Of a DNA stretch of 17,239 nt, positions 1 through 8,797 are shown piece after piece; the first letter of the stretch is position 1, and each line of letters starts with the position of its first letter. This DNA comes from Pseudopedobacter sp045629485. GTDB lineage: Bacteria; Bacteroidota; Bacteroidia; Sphingobacteriales; Sphingobacteriaceae. The translations under genes and the position numbers were made by a program. Under the pieces are notes generated by a model. The model was not told the DNA's origin and ran no database searches. It worked only from the letters and a program-made list of their open reading frames with translations. The stretch is taken from positions 1 through 17,239 of the forward strand of contig JAZQRF010000361.1 of assembly GCA_045629485.1 (NCBI GenBank), in the 5' to 3' direction.

Positions 1-1
1 A

Positions 2-574
2 AAAGTAGATTGGGCAGCACATGCCAATGATATTGGAGCATTGTTGTATGACCAGGTTGCATTTGATGAAGCCATTGCAGTAGCTATGGATTTTGCAGAG
101 AAAGATGGCGAAACACTGGTAGTTATTACTACAGATCATGGGAATGCTAACCCTGGCTTATTCTATGGTGCCAAGTCTGATAAGAATTTCGAACGTATCT
201 TTAATTTTAAACATACTAATAACTGGATTTTAGATGGTGTAAACAAAGATACTTCGGTAAATACTTTTATAGAAAAAATTGAAACTGCACAGGGCTATGC
301 GATCACCAAAGAGGAGGCAGGGCGCATATTAGAGCATTATACCAAGTTGGATGAGAAAGGCTTGTATAATCCAAGAAAGTTACCATATAACGAATTGGCT
401 AAAGTACAAAGTGCTTATACCTCTATAGGTTGGGGCGCAATGGACCACTCTGCAGATTATGTAGAATTGGCCATGTTTGGTCCGGGTAGTGAATTGTTAA
501 AACCATTTGTTAAAAATTATGAGTTACACAATTTAATGCTAACCGCTGCGGAGGTAAAGGATTTTAAGGTTTAA
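2..574 (+). CDS. Alkaline phosphatase, C-terminal part (5' end outside window)
   Basis: The frame is open from base 2, where it reads KVDWAAHANDIGALLYDQV, so the gene starts upstream of the window and the TTG at 41 is not a true start. About 190 residues of the C-terminal part are present. TTDHGN near base 130 carries the Asp-His pair that binds the second zinc in the PhoA superfamily. The later stretch GAMDHSADYVELAMFGPGS matches the family element with the third metal-binding His and the conserved GPG. In this family the enzyme is an exported phosphomonoesterase that releases phosphate from organic esters; periplasmic or outer-surface location is inferred, since the signal peptide lies outside the window. 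The middle segment (GLFYGAKSDKNFERIFNFKH) is typical of Bacteroidota members. Its own terminator separates it from the next gene, so no link to the lyase locus is implied. Confidence 0.9.
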   Translation, partial: KVDWAAHANDIGALLYDQVAFDEAIAVAMDFAEKDGETLVVITTDHGNANPGLFYGAKSDKNFERIFNFKHTNNWILDGVNKDTSVNTFIEKIETAQGYAITKEEAGRILEHYTKLDEKGLYNPRKLPYNELAKVQSAYTSIGWGAMDHSADYVELAMFGPGSELLKPFVKNYELHNLMLTAAEVKDFKV

Positions 575-603
575 CCAGAAAATCTTTAGTTAACAGTTCT
601 ATA

Positions 604-631
604 AAAGCATCACAATTGTGGTGCTTTTTTT
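604..631 (+). terminator. Rho-independent terminator of the alkaline phosphatase gene
   Basis: An AGCATCAC / GTGGTGCT stem (one G-T wobble) closes an AATT loop and is followed by seven T residues. It starts about 30 bp after the phosphatase stop codon. Confidence 0.8.
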
Positions 632-706
632 GTGAGGCATTAAACCAACAGCATCATTTCATCGTCTATAAATAAACAAACACTTACACTATTAAACTTT
701 AAAAGC

Positions 707-1105
707 ATGAAACAACTTATTATACTATTTGCAGGAGTTATTCTACTAGGTACAACGGCCTGCCGTAAAGTGACAGAAAACTATTATACCACTCCTAATA
801 AAACAATTTATGACGTCATCGAGGCAAACGAATGGAGAACCGATGATGGCGGCAAAACCTATTATTTTTCTATTCCAATGCCGGAAATTAACCAGGTCGC
901 ATACGATTTAGATGGTACATTGGTTTACGGTAGTTTTGTTGATGGTGAAGATGAGCCTATTCCGAGTGTATATGGTGGTTATACATATACTTATGTGGTT
1001 AAAGTCGGTCAGATCATTGTGAAGGTACAAAGTACAGACCTTACAGTAATTCCCGTACCTCCAATGTTGCCTGTTAAAATAGTGCTGATTGCTTCAGAGG
1101 AATAG
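707..1105 (+). CDS. Small putative lipoprotein of unknown function (132 aa)
   Basis: The N-terminus MKQLIILFAGVILLGTTAC is a lipoprotein-type signal sequence: basic n-region, hydrophobic core, then a TTAC lipobox with Cys19 as the probable lipidated residue, giving an outer- or inner-membrane-anchored protein of about 113 residues. The mature part is rich in Tyr, Val and acidic residues and has no cysteine after Cys19 and no catalytic motif that I recognise. The segment NKTIYDVIEANEWRTDDGG followed by alternating hydrophobic strands and a C-terminal VKIVLI strand resembles small Bacteroidota beta-rich lipoproteins of unknown role. I am not assigning a function. The gene is flanked by terminators on both sides, so it is probably a single-gene unit not tied to the lyase locus. 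Confidence 0.75.
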   Translation: MKQLIILFAGVILLGTTACRKVTENYYTTPNKTIYDVIEANEWRTDDGGKTYYFSIPMPEINQVAYDLDGTLVYGSFVDGEDEPIPSVYGGYTYTYVVKVGQIIVKVQSTDLTVIPVPPMLPVKIVLIASEE

Positions 1106-1123
1106 AATAAAATCAACATTATT

Positions 1124-1160
1124 AAAATCCGGTTTGGCAATTGCAAACCGGATTTTTTGT
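1124..1160 (+). terminator. Rho-independent terminator after the lipoprotein gene
   Basis: A perfect 11-bp stem, AATCCGGTTTG (1126-1136) with CAAACCGGATT (1144-1154), encloses a 7-base loop and is followed by a T-rich tract. It insulates the lipoprotein gene from the regulator gene downstream. Confidence 0.85.
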
Positions 1161-1272
1161 TTTTTAGTGTTTGTAAGGCTAACATAATAGCTAATCCATT
1201 ACTTTTTAATCCAGTCCATTTTTATTATTATTGTGAAGATAATTCCAGAGTGAACTCCTCTGAATTGATCTT

Positions 1273-4200
1273 ATGCATAAAAGAAATTTTCTCACATTTA
1301 TAATTCTTCTGGTTGTTAATTCTGTATTTGGTCAGCTTTCTTTTGATCATTTATCCATCACCAGCGGTTTGTCGCAAAGTACAGTACTCTCTATTTATAA
1401 AGATAGTCGGGGATATATGTGGTTTGGGACAAGAGACGGCCTTAACCGTTATGATGGTAGAAAAGTAAAAGTATATAAAACGGATGAAAATGATCCGGCA
1501 AGCATTAGCGGTAACGATTATATTTATGCTATTCATGAAGACAAGGAGAAAAATTTATGGATAGGAACACAAAATGGATTGAATCGCTACATCCCGGAAT
1601 CAGACTCCTTTGAACGAATTCCCTTCTCTCCAAGCAATAAAAGCAGTATCAGTGACCTCATTGTGCTCACGATTTCTGCGGGAAATAATGGGCGGTTATG
1701 GTTTGGGACAAATAATGGACTCAGCTTACTTAAAAACTCCTCCTCCAGAGATTTCCAAAAATTTTATAGTAAAGATGGTTTAGCCGGGGATGCCGTGTAT
1801 GCAGTTCTGGAAGACAGCAAAGGAAACGTATGGGTTGGGACTACAACCGGCCTTACCATGATGCGTCCTAAAGGGGATCAATATATTTTCAAATCTTTTA
1901 ACCACTCAGCAACAGATGCAGGCAGTATTAGTGCAAATTCTGTTAAAACCATAACAGAAGATCGTAGGGGAAATATCTGGATTGGGACAGAAACAGATGG
2001 CGTAAATTTGTTTATACCCCAAACCCAGTCTTTTCGTCGTTTTATATTTAACCCGCTGCAGGAAAATGGTTTAAGTAATAATAATATTAGAAAGATTATT
2101 ATTGATAAAACAGGAGATTTATGGATAGCTACGATGAACGGGCTGAATATTATGGATGCCGAAACCGGTAAAATAAAAGTCTATAAGCATGATTCTGATA
2201 ACAATAAAAGCTTAAGTGATAATTCTATCAAAGATATTTACCAGGACAACCATGGTTCTGTATGGGTAGGGACAATGTTTGGCGGTGTAAATGTAACCCA
2301 TTTGAACACGATTCCTTTTGCAGTAGAAAAACATAGTAAATACCGAAACAGTATAAGCAGCGATATCATTAGTGTAATTACTGCTGATAACCAGGGCAAC
2401 CTTTGGATTGGCACCGAAGGACAGGGCTTAAACTACTATAATGTTAAAAACAAAACATATAAGCATTTTATTAATGATCCTTTAGATGCCCATAGTTTAA
2501 GTTCCAACACCGTAAAGTCTGTTTTTAAGGATAGGAAAGGGCAGATGTGGATAGGGCTCTTCCAGGGAGGACTGGAACAGTTTATACCTTCAACGGGTAA
2601 GTTTAAACATTACCGTCCTGATCCTAAAAACCCGAATGCGATTAGTTACGGCTATGTCAGCAGCATTACGGAAGATAAAAATGGATTTTTATGGGTAGGC
2701 ACTTCTTATAAAGGTTTAAATCAATTTGATCCGGAAAAGCGAATATTTAAGGTTTACAATGACCAGCCCTCATCAACATTAAAATTAAGCAGCAGTTACA
2801 TAAGGGTGGTCTATTCTGATTCGAAAAATAATTTATGGGTAGGTACTGCTAATGGATTGAACCTTATTGGACCCGACAGGAAGCAGGTAAGATATTTTTT
2901 TAAGAAAAAGGATTCGAAAACAAATCTACAGTCTAACCATATCAATAGCATAAAAGAAGACAGTAAAGGGAATATCTGGATAGGTTCTTACCATGGGGGC
3001 TTAAGCTTATACCAGCCAAAAGCAAGTTCTTTTGTGACCTACAATACTACGCATGGAATTGCCAGTGATAATATTATTGACATACTGGAAGACAAGGAAG
3101 GTTATTTATGGATAAGTACCGACAGGGGGCTTTCTAAATTTGATGTGAAGAAGAAAGTATTTAAAAATTACACCACCAGAGATGGCTTACCAGCAAATGA
3201 GTTTAATTATCAGTCGGCTTATAAAGACAAAAACGGTAAATTATATTTTGGTAGTTATAACGGATTGGTATCTTTTACTCCGCAGGAAATTGAAGAAAAT
3301 ACAAATATTCCCAAAGTGGTTTTTTCTGATCTGAAGCTTTTTAATATACATGTGCCTATAAATGGCCCTGATGAGCTATTAACAAAGGATATCTCTCTGA
3401 CCGAAGAAATCACTTTTAAAGCCAGCCAGAATATCTTTACCATAGAATTCCTGGCGCTTAACTATATCAAACCAGAGAGGAATAGATTTGCTTATAAACT
3501 GGAGGGGTTCGAAAAAGACTGGAATTATGTAAGTACACCATCTGCAACCTATACCAATTTACCTCCTGGGACTTATGATCTGTTGGTAAAAGCCAGTAAT
3601 AATGATGGTTTATGGAATAACAATCCTGCTAAATTAGCCATCAGAATATTGCCTCCATTATGGAAAACCTGGTGGGCTTATTGGTTGTATTTTATCATCA
3701 TTAGTACAACCTTGTATTTTGTAATTCGTTTCTTTAGAAGGCAGGCGAGGTTAGAAACAGAACTGTACTACGAACACCTGAATAACGAGAACCTGCAAGA
3801 GCTTTATCAAACAAAGCTGGATTTCTTTACCCGCATTTCGCATGAAATAAGAACACCATTAACACTTATCGCTGCACCGCTGGAAAACCTGATTCAATAT
3901 ACTGCCGGGAATAACATGGTGAACAAGCAATTATCACAAATAAAAAATAATACCGACCGTTTACTGCGCCTGATAAGCGAATTATTGGATTTTAGGAAAA
4001 TAGAAAGCGGTAATATGAAGGTGATGGTTGCTGAGCAGAACCTGGTTTCTTTCTGTAAAGAAATATTTGAATCGTTTAAGGTTATAGCTTCCCAAAAAAA
4101 TATAGAATACAATTTCAACTCAGAGAGAGGTGTTATCCCTGCCTATTTCGACAGTTCCCAATTGGAGAAAGTTTTTTACAATATACTTTCCAATGCCTTT

Positions 4201-5367
4201 AAATATACTGCAGATGGCGGAGAAATAAGCTTTCATATAAAAGACGAGGGAGACTACATCCATATTTCTATTACCGATAATGGAATAGGCATACCTGAGG
4301 AAGACCAGGAAAAGATATTTACAAATTTTTATCAGGTTAACTCTTCTTCTGCTAAAAAGGAGGGTTGGGGTATAGGCCTTGCTCTGGCAAAAAACATTAT
4401 AGAGCAGCATTATGGTGATATCAGCATCAGCAGTACTCTACATGGAAAGGATACCGCAGGCAGTACATCCTTTAATGTTACGCTTAACAAAGGAAAATCT
4501 TTCTTTAATGAAGAGCAGGTGGTTGAAGGACCAAAGGTTAACGAAGCACTAAAGGTTAACATTTTACCGGAAGAGGTAGAAGAAACTATAAAGGAAGAAG
4601 AAACAATTTCTAAGGAATATGTGATCCTCATCGTTGAGGATAACGAGGAGTTAAGGGCTTTTATCAGAGAATCTTTAGCAAAACGCTATGATATTCTGGA
4701 AAGTGATAATGGAGTAGGCGGATGGGAAATTGCAAAAGAGCAAATCCCTGATATTATTATCAGTGATGTAACCATGCCGGGCATGGACGGAATGGAGCTC
4801 TGTGCAAAGCTGAAAAACGATGAAAGCACCAGTCATATCCCAGTAATTATGCTTACCGCATTAGCTGCCAGTATGCACCAGATAAGCGGTTTGGAAGCCG
4901 GGGCAGATATTTATCTTACCAAGCCTTTTAGTATCCAGGTATTGGAACTGAGCGTGAAGAACGTGATTGCCTCTCGCGAAGCACTTAAAGAAAAATTCAG
5001 CAAACAAGTGATGCTGATGCCAAGGAGGGTAGAAATACAATCTCCGGATGAAAAATTCCTGAATAAATTGATGCAACTGGTAGCGGATCATATGGAAGAT
5101 CCTGATTTTAATGTAACAGCATTAGTAACATATATAGGAATGAGCCAAACAGTGCTTTATAAAAAAATAAAAGCATTAACAGATATGTCTATTACAGACT
5201 TTATCAAATCACAAAGATTAAAAAGAGCAGCACAATTACTCCAGGAAAATAAAATGAATATTTCAGAAGTAGCTTATTCTGTAGGTTTTAATGATAGGAA
5301 ATATTTCAGCAAAGAGTTTAAAAAGCAATTTGGTAAAGCACCAACAGAATATATTGGTAACGCTTAA
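1273..5367 (+). CDS. Hybrid two-component system sensor kinase/response regulator (HTCS), 1364 aa
   Basis: One-polypeptide regulator typical of Bacteroidota polysaccharide loci. Visible in order: signal sequence (1-20, ending VFGQ); about fourteen two-component propeller repeats with WIGT/WVGT blade motifs (about 30-670); Y_Y_Y domain (about 700-792); one transmembrane helix (about 799-820); HisKA with phospho-acceptor His857 in SHEIRTPL; HATPase with Asn974, DNGIGIP (1002-1008) and GWGIGLAL (1031-1038); receiver with acidic pair 1122-1123, phospho-acceptor Asp1165 in SDVTMPG and Lys1217; C-terminal AraC-type DNA-binding domain (about 1265-1362). All key residues are present, so it looks functional. 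In the family the periplasmic propeller binds an oligosaccharide and the cytoplasmic AraC domain activates nearby genes; the Bacteroides homologue BT3334 responds to unsaturated disaccharides from chondroitin/hyaluronan. Its place directly upstream of two PL8 lyases suggests the same kind of ligand (inference). ATG 1273 is chosen because it gives the signal peptide. Confidence 0.95.
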   Translation: MHKRNFLTFIILLVVNSVFGQLSFDHLSITSGLSQSTVLSIYKDSRGYMWFGTRDGLNRYDGRKVKVYKTDENDPASISGNDYIYAIHEDKEKNLWIGTQNGLNRYIPESDSFERIPFSPSNKSSISDLIVLTISAGNNGRLWFGTNNGLSLLKNSSSRDFQKFYSKDGLAGDAVYAVLEDSKGNVWVGTTTGLTMMRPKGDQYIFKSFNHSATDAGSISANSVKTITEDRRGNIWIGTETDGVNLFIPQTQSFRRFIFNPLQENGLSNNNIRKIIIDKTGDLWIATMNGLNIMDAETGKIKVYKHDSDNNKSLSDNSIKDIYQDNHGSVWVGTMFGGVNVTHLNTIPFAVEKHSKYRNSISSDIISVITADNQGNLWIGTEGQGLNYYNVKNKTYKHFINDPLDAHSLSSNTVKSVFKDRKGQMWIGLFQGGLEQFIPSTGKFKHYRPDPKNPNAISYGYVSSITEDKNGFLWVGTSYKGLNQFDPEKRIFKVYNDQPSSTLKLSSSYIRVVYSDSKNNLWVGTANGLNLIGPDRKQVRYFFKKKDSKTNLQSNHINSIKEDSKGNIWIGSYHGGLSLYQPKASSFVTYNTTHGIASDNIIDILEDKEGYLWISTDRGLSKFDVKKKVFKNYTTRDGLPANEFNYQSAYKDKNGKLYFGSYNGLVSFTPQEIEENTNIPKVVFSDLKLFNIHVPINGPDELLTKDISLTEEITFKASQNIFTIEFLALNYIKPERNRFAYKLEGFEKDWNYVSTPSATYTNLPPGTYDLLVKASNNDGLWNNNPAKLAIRILPPLWKTWWAYWLYFIIISTTLYFVIRFFRRQARLETELYYEHLNNENLQELYQTKLDFFTRISHEIRTPLTLIAAPLENLIQYTAGNNMVNKQLSQIKNNTDRLLRLISELLDFRKIESGNMKVMVAEQNLVSFCKEIFESFKVIASQKNIEYNFNSERGVIPAYFDSSQLEKVFYNILSNAFKYTADGGEISFHIKDEGDYIHISITDNGIGIPEEDQEKIFTNFYQVNSSSAKKEGWGIGLALAKNIIEQHYGDISISSTLHGKDTAGSTSFNVTLNKGKSFFNEEQVVEGPKVNEALKVNILPEEVEETIKEEETISKEYVILIVEDNEELRAFIRESLAKRYDILESDNGVGGWEIAKEQIPDIIISDVTMPGMDGMELCAKLKNDESTSHIPVIMLTALAASMHQISGLEAGADIYLTKPFSIQVLELSVKNVIASREALKEKFSKQVMLMPRRVEIQSPDEKFLNKLMQLVADHMEDPDFNVTALVTYIGMSQTVLYKKIKALTDMSITDFIKSQRLKRAAQLLQENKMNISEVAYSVGFNDRKYFSKEFKKQFGKAPTEYIGNA

Positions 5368-5406
5368 GTTTTTTTCTAAACAAAAGAAGCTAACCTTTTC
5401 TATTAG

Positions 5407-5561
5407 CCTGGCATTGCGAGAAACCAGGTAATCTTTTAATTAGGTAGCATATCTGGCATGTAGGATACTTCAATAAGTTCTCCCGTTGCCGAACTGACAA
5501 GTAATGACAATACAAAACCTTCTAACATTGCTTGCCCTGGGACGGACAGCCAATGACGAGG
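5407..5561. repeat. Degraded intergenic inverted repeat of the CATTGCGAG / AATGACG type
   Basis: The left part (5410-5435) contains CATTGCGAGAAACCAGG then TAATCTT. The right part (5525-5561) contains CATTGCTTG and ends in CCAATGACGAGG. Both resemble, in opposite orientation, the intergenic repeat with core GTCATTGCGAGG...GCAATCT that recurs in many bacterial genomes. Both copies carry several mismatches, so this would be an old, decayed element. The likeness is from memory of the repeat, not from a search. Confidence 0.35.
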
Positions 5562-5654
5562 GAAGAACCTTTTTCCTGGCTAAGAATAAATTACACCCCT
5601 ATTTTAACCGATTTTTCTCCATAAAAGCCACTATTTAAATGAATCTTTGAATTA

Positions 5655-5688
5655 GTAAACTGCTATAAATACATAGTAACCGGTAACC
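5655..5688. promoter_or_regulatory. Three GTAAMC hexamers upstream of the PL8 lyase (possible regulator site)
   Basis: GTAAAC at 5655-5660, GTAACC at 5676-5681 and GTAACC at 5683-5688 are spaced by 21 and 7 bp on one strand. Direct repeats near two helical turns apart are the usual layout of AraC-type binding sites, and an AraC-domain regulator is encoded just upstream. The motif is short and could be chance. Only single GTAACT copies occur near the sulfatase end (10213-10218, 10263-10268). Confidence 0.25.
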
Positions 5689-5751
5689 AATACCTAATTA
5701 GTTTAAAAGAATTAAATCAAAGAGAAGAGTCGATATTAATATAGCCCGTTT

Positions 5752-8700
5752 ATGAAGATGAAATTATGGTGTTGTTTATGCCTGCTTGCTTTTGGTTTAA
5801 AAGCTTATAGCCAGATGCAACACGATATTTGTGAAACAACCATGCCGCAAAACTGGAAGACACAGAGTGGAAAGCTGGCCATTAGTAAAGACCATTTTAA
5901 ACTGGGAAAACAATCGGTAAAATGGAGTTGGAGTGCTGGCAAAAATAGTGCATTAACCATCAGGGAGGATTCTTTTAAAACAGTGGCCAATGATCCGCGG
6001 AGTACTTTTGTTTTTTGGATTTACAATGAGCAACCGCTTAAAGACAAGCTAAAGTTTGTTTTCTCTGCAAAAGAAACAGAAGCCAGCAGTTTCGAGTTTG
6101 ATCTCGATTTTTCTGGATGGCGTACGGCATGGGTGATGTACCATAGGGATATGAGCGGAAAGCCTGTAAATGGGATGAATGCTTTAAATATCATAGCTCC
6201 GGCATCGGCTAAAAAGGGAACATTATACTTCGACCAGGTAATGTACAATGTCAACATCAATCCAAGGTCTCCCATGAGAGATTTCCAGGTGCCATTTGTA
6301 AATCTGGAAGGAGACAGAGCCGCAAACGCCCATTGGAATTCTTTATACCAGTTCGCAAATAATAAAGGTTATCTGCCTATGGTAAACAGCATGACGGCTG
6401 CACATGAAAAAGATATAGAACAAATTAACCAACGTTTTAAAAGTATTATTCTTCCAAAGAATGTTATCAGCAAAGCTTTGGCTGTAGCCGATATTAAAAA
6501 TGAACTTGCCTTTTGGGAGATCAGGAGAACTAAGACAGCGATCATCGGCAGAACTATTTTCTCTACAAATGACATTGAGCTTGTTGATCTTTCTCTTCTC
6601 AATACCGCTAAGAAGGATAACGAAACTACCAACATAAAAAGGTATACACAATTGATGTGGGAAGTAGCGGTAGCTCATCAAAACACAAAGGCAGCGGCAG
6701 ACAGGATATTTCTCGAAAATACATTTATAGATCTGTTAGATCACCTTCATAACCAGGGCTGGGCATATGGCAGCGGAATGGGGGCTTTGCACCATTTAGG
6801 TTACAATATGCAGGGCTTTTATCATGCCGCTTTTTTAATGAAAGAGGTGATTATAAAACATCATAAACTAGAGCGCACCTTTAATAGTATGAGCTGGTTT
6901 AGCGGACTTGGCCGTACCCTGGCGCATCCAGAGAATTTGCCTGTTTCCAATATTGATGTATTCAATACCTTATTAAGCGGCATGCTCAGCAGTGTGTTGA
7001 TCTTAGATAATGGTACACAGAAACAATACCATTTGGCTCATTTCTCTAAATGGATGACGCAGAACATTAAACCCAATTTAGAAATAACAGGCGCTTTTAA
7101 ACCTGATGGTGCAGTTTTTCATCATGGTACTTTATACCCTGCCTATGGCGTGGGTGGTTACAATGGTTTGGCGCCTATTATTTATGCTTTAAGTAAAACT
7201 GCTTACCAGGTAGATGAAGATGCGCATGCCAATTTCAGGTACAATATGCTGATGATGCATTATTATACCAACCCTACACGCTGGCCAATAAGTATCGCGG
7301 GCAGGCACCCTACCGGGACATGGCGCATACCCGATTTGCCTTACGCTTACCTGGCTTTGGCAGGTTCACCCGATCAGAAAGAAGCTATAGATAAAGAAAT
7401 GGCTGCAGTTTATTTATTGATCACCAAACAAAAAAACAATGCCTTTGCCCACCTCTTTAAAGAGAACGGCATTGCTGAGGCCAAATCTCCGCAAGGACAT
7501 TGGAATTTAAACTTTGGTTTGCTGGCCATTCATCGCAGGGCCAACTGGCTGCTTACCGTTAAAGGCCATAACCGCTATTTTGTAAGTAACGAATCGTATC
7601 CTAATGCCAATGTTTATGGTCGTTATATTAATTACGGTCATTTAGAACTGGCTTACCCGGAAGACGGAGCAATTCCTGGTCACTTTGAAGATAATGGCTG
7701 GGACTGGAACCGTTTCCCCGGAACAACTACTTTACATGTGCCATTAGAAAAGCTAAAAGCTGATATTAAAAATGTGGATGATTACAGCGGAATAGAAGAA
7801 ATGCTGTTGAGTGATCAGCTTTTTGCAGGTGGAACATCCTTACATCAAAACGGGGTGTTTGCAATGAAACTTCGCGGACACGATAAATATAAAATGGGAA
7901 GTTTTAAAGCCATTAAATCATGGTTTATGTTTGATGATGTAATAATTGCCTTAGGCTCCAACATCAGCAATGATATTAAAGACCATCCTACAGAAACTAC
8001 TGTTTTCCAGAATTACTTAAACAATAAAAATGCCGACTTTTGGATAGGCCCTCGGGTTAACAATAGCTTTCCTTACCAATTCAGGAATTCATTGAAAACA
8101 GCCTGGAATATAGTAGATAACCGGAGCATTGGCTATTATATTCCTAAAGGCCAAACGGTGGTTTTTGGTAAGGCCAGGCAGACCTCAAAAGATCAGAAAG
8201 ATTTAAAAGAAACCATGGGCGATTTTGCTACCTTGATCTTTGATCATGGCAAAGCACCAAAGGACCAAACATACCATTATGCAATGAAGATTGCTGCTGA
8301 TGCGGGAAAGATGGGGATCTTTACCCAACAGATGGATGGCAAAACTCCTGTGTACAGGGTGTTGCAACAAGATAGCACAATGCATAGTGTTAAATACCTG
8401 CCGTTAAATACTACAGGATTAGCTATTTTTAGCAGTAAGCAAAATTTAGCCGATAAGTACATCCTTAACAACAGTAAACCTTGCTTATTGATGTACAGGG
8501 AAGGATCAAATGCTTTTGAACTTTCTGTTACCGACCCTGATTTAGGCTTTTACCATGGGGAAGACGAAACGCCACTAAACCCTGATGGTACCAGAAAAGA
8601 GGTGAGTATTTATTCGAGGAATTGGTTTAAAACACCAGCCAGGCCTTCACAAATCAGTTTAGAAGTTAAAGGAAACTGGGTAAAAGAATCTGACGATGAT

Positions 8701-8793
8701 AATTACCAGCTGATGAAATTAAGTAACGGAAATACTTTAATAAAAGTAATTTGTAAGAACGGATTAGCTACCAAAATAGCATTAAAGAAATAA
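5752..8793 (+). CDS. Polysaccharide lyase family 8, chondroitin sulfate ABC lyase type (1013 aa)
   Basis: Secreted lyase that cleaves hexosaminidic-uronic bonds in chondroitin/dermatan sulfate or hyaluronan by beta-elimination, leaving unsaturated uronates. Length (1013) is close to Proteus chondroitinase ABC I (about 1020). Layout: signal peptide (about 1-20, cleavage near AYS-Q), N-terminal jelly-roll (about 25-180), alpha/alpha catalytic domain (about 190-560), C-terminal beta-sandwiches. The four catalytic residues of the ABC enzyme (His501, Tyr508, Arg560, Glu653) have clear counterparts: His458 and Tyr465 in FHHGTLYPAYG, Arg518 in AGRHP and Glu614 in SNESYPNANVYGRY, at nearly the same spacing. 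ABC-type enzymes accept both glucuronate and iduronate chains, so dermatan activity is plausible but not proven. Start at 5752 fits the signal peptide; ATG 5758 is an alternative. The sulfatase gene starts 4 bp after its stop, so the two are co-transcribed. Confidence 0.93.
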   Translation: MKMKLWCCLCLLAFGLKAYSQMQHDICETTMPQNWKTQSGKLAISKDHFKLGKQSVKWSWSAGKNSALTIREDSFKTVANDPRSTFVFWIYNEQPLKDKLKFVFSAKETEASSFEFDLDFSGWRTAWVMYHRDMSGKPVNGMNALNIIAPASAKKGTLYFDQVMYNVNINPRSPMRDFQVPFVNLEGDRAANAHWNSLYQFANNKGYLPMVNSMTAAHEKDIEQINQRFKSIILPKNVISKALAVADIKNELAFWEIRRTKTAIIGRTIFSTNDIELVDLSLLNTAKKDNETTNIKRYTQLMWEVAVAHQNTKAAADRIFLENTFIDLLDHLHNQGWAYGSGMGALHHLGYNMQGFYHAAFLMKEVIIKHHKLERTFNSMSWFSGLGRTLAHPENLPVSNIDVFNTLLSGMLSSVLILDNGTQKQYHLAHFSKWMTQNIKPNLEITGAFKPDGAVFHHGTLYPAYGVGGYNGLAPIIYALSKTAYQVDEDAHANFRYNMLMMHYYTNPTRWPISIAGRHPTGTWRIPDLPYAYLALAGSPDQKEAIDKEMAAVYLLITKQKNNAFAHLFKENGIAEAKSPQGHWNLNFGLLAIHRRANWLLTVKGHNRYFVSNESYPNANVYGRYINYGHLELAYPEDGAIPGHFEDNGWDWNRFPGTTTLHVPLEKLKADIKNVDDYSGIEEMLLSDQLFAGGTSLHQNGVFAMKLRGHDKYKMGSFKAIKSWFMFDDVIIALGSNISNDIKDHPTETTVFQNYLNNKNADFWIGPRVNNSFPYQFRNSLKTAWNIVDNRSIGYYIPKGQTVVFGKARQTSKDQKDLKETMGDFATLIFDHGKAPKDQTYHYAMKIAADAGKMGIFTQQMDGKTPVYRVLQQDSTMHSVKYLPLNTTGLAIFSSKQNLADKYILNNSKPCLLMYREGSNAFELSVTDPDLGFYHGEDETPLNPDGTRKEVSIYSRNWFKTPARPSQISLEVKGNWVKESDDDNYQLMKLSNGNTLIKVICKNGLATKIALKK

Positions 8794-8797
8794 TAAA

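Larger units (their letters stand above)
5368..5751. other. 384-bp gene-free control region between the regulator and first lyase
   Basis: No ORF of note on either strand. The left half (about 5407-5561) holds a degraded CATTGCGAG-type repeat, and the right half holds three GTAAMC hexamers close to the lyase start; both are listed separately. The regulator's response element and the lyase promoter most probably lie here, because this is the only long gap within the locus. I see no convincing TAnnTTTG/TTTG promoter pair. The nearest -7-like string is AATCTTTG at 5642-5649, without a good partner upstream. No clear terminator follows the regulator gene. Confidence 0.5.

Noticed and set aside
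1273..5367. Repeated WIGT/WVGT segments in the HTCS gene as a DNA repeat array
   Set aside because: They are the ordinary propeller blade repeats of the sensor domain, diverged at the DNA level; there is no CRISPR-like or tandem-repeat structure.
5642..5649. AATCTTTG as a Bacteroidota -7 promoter element for the ABC-type lyase
   Set aside because: It matches TAnnTTTG at all but the first position, but has no TTTG-like partner about 20 bp upstream, and such strings are common in AT-rich DNA. Not strong enough to list.
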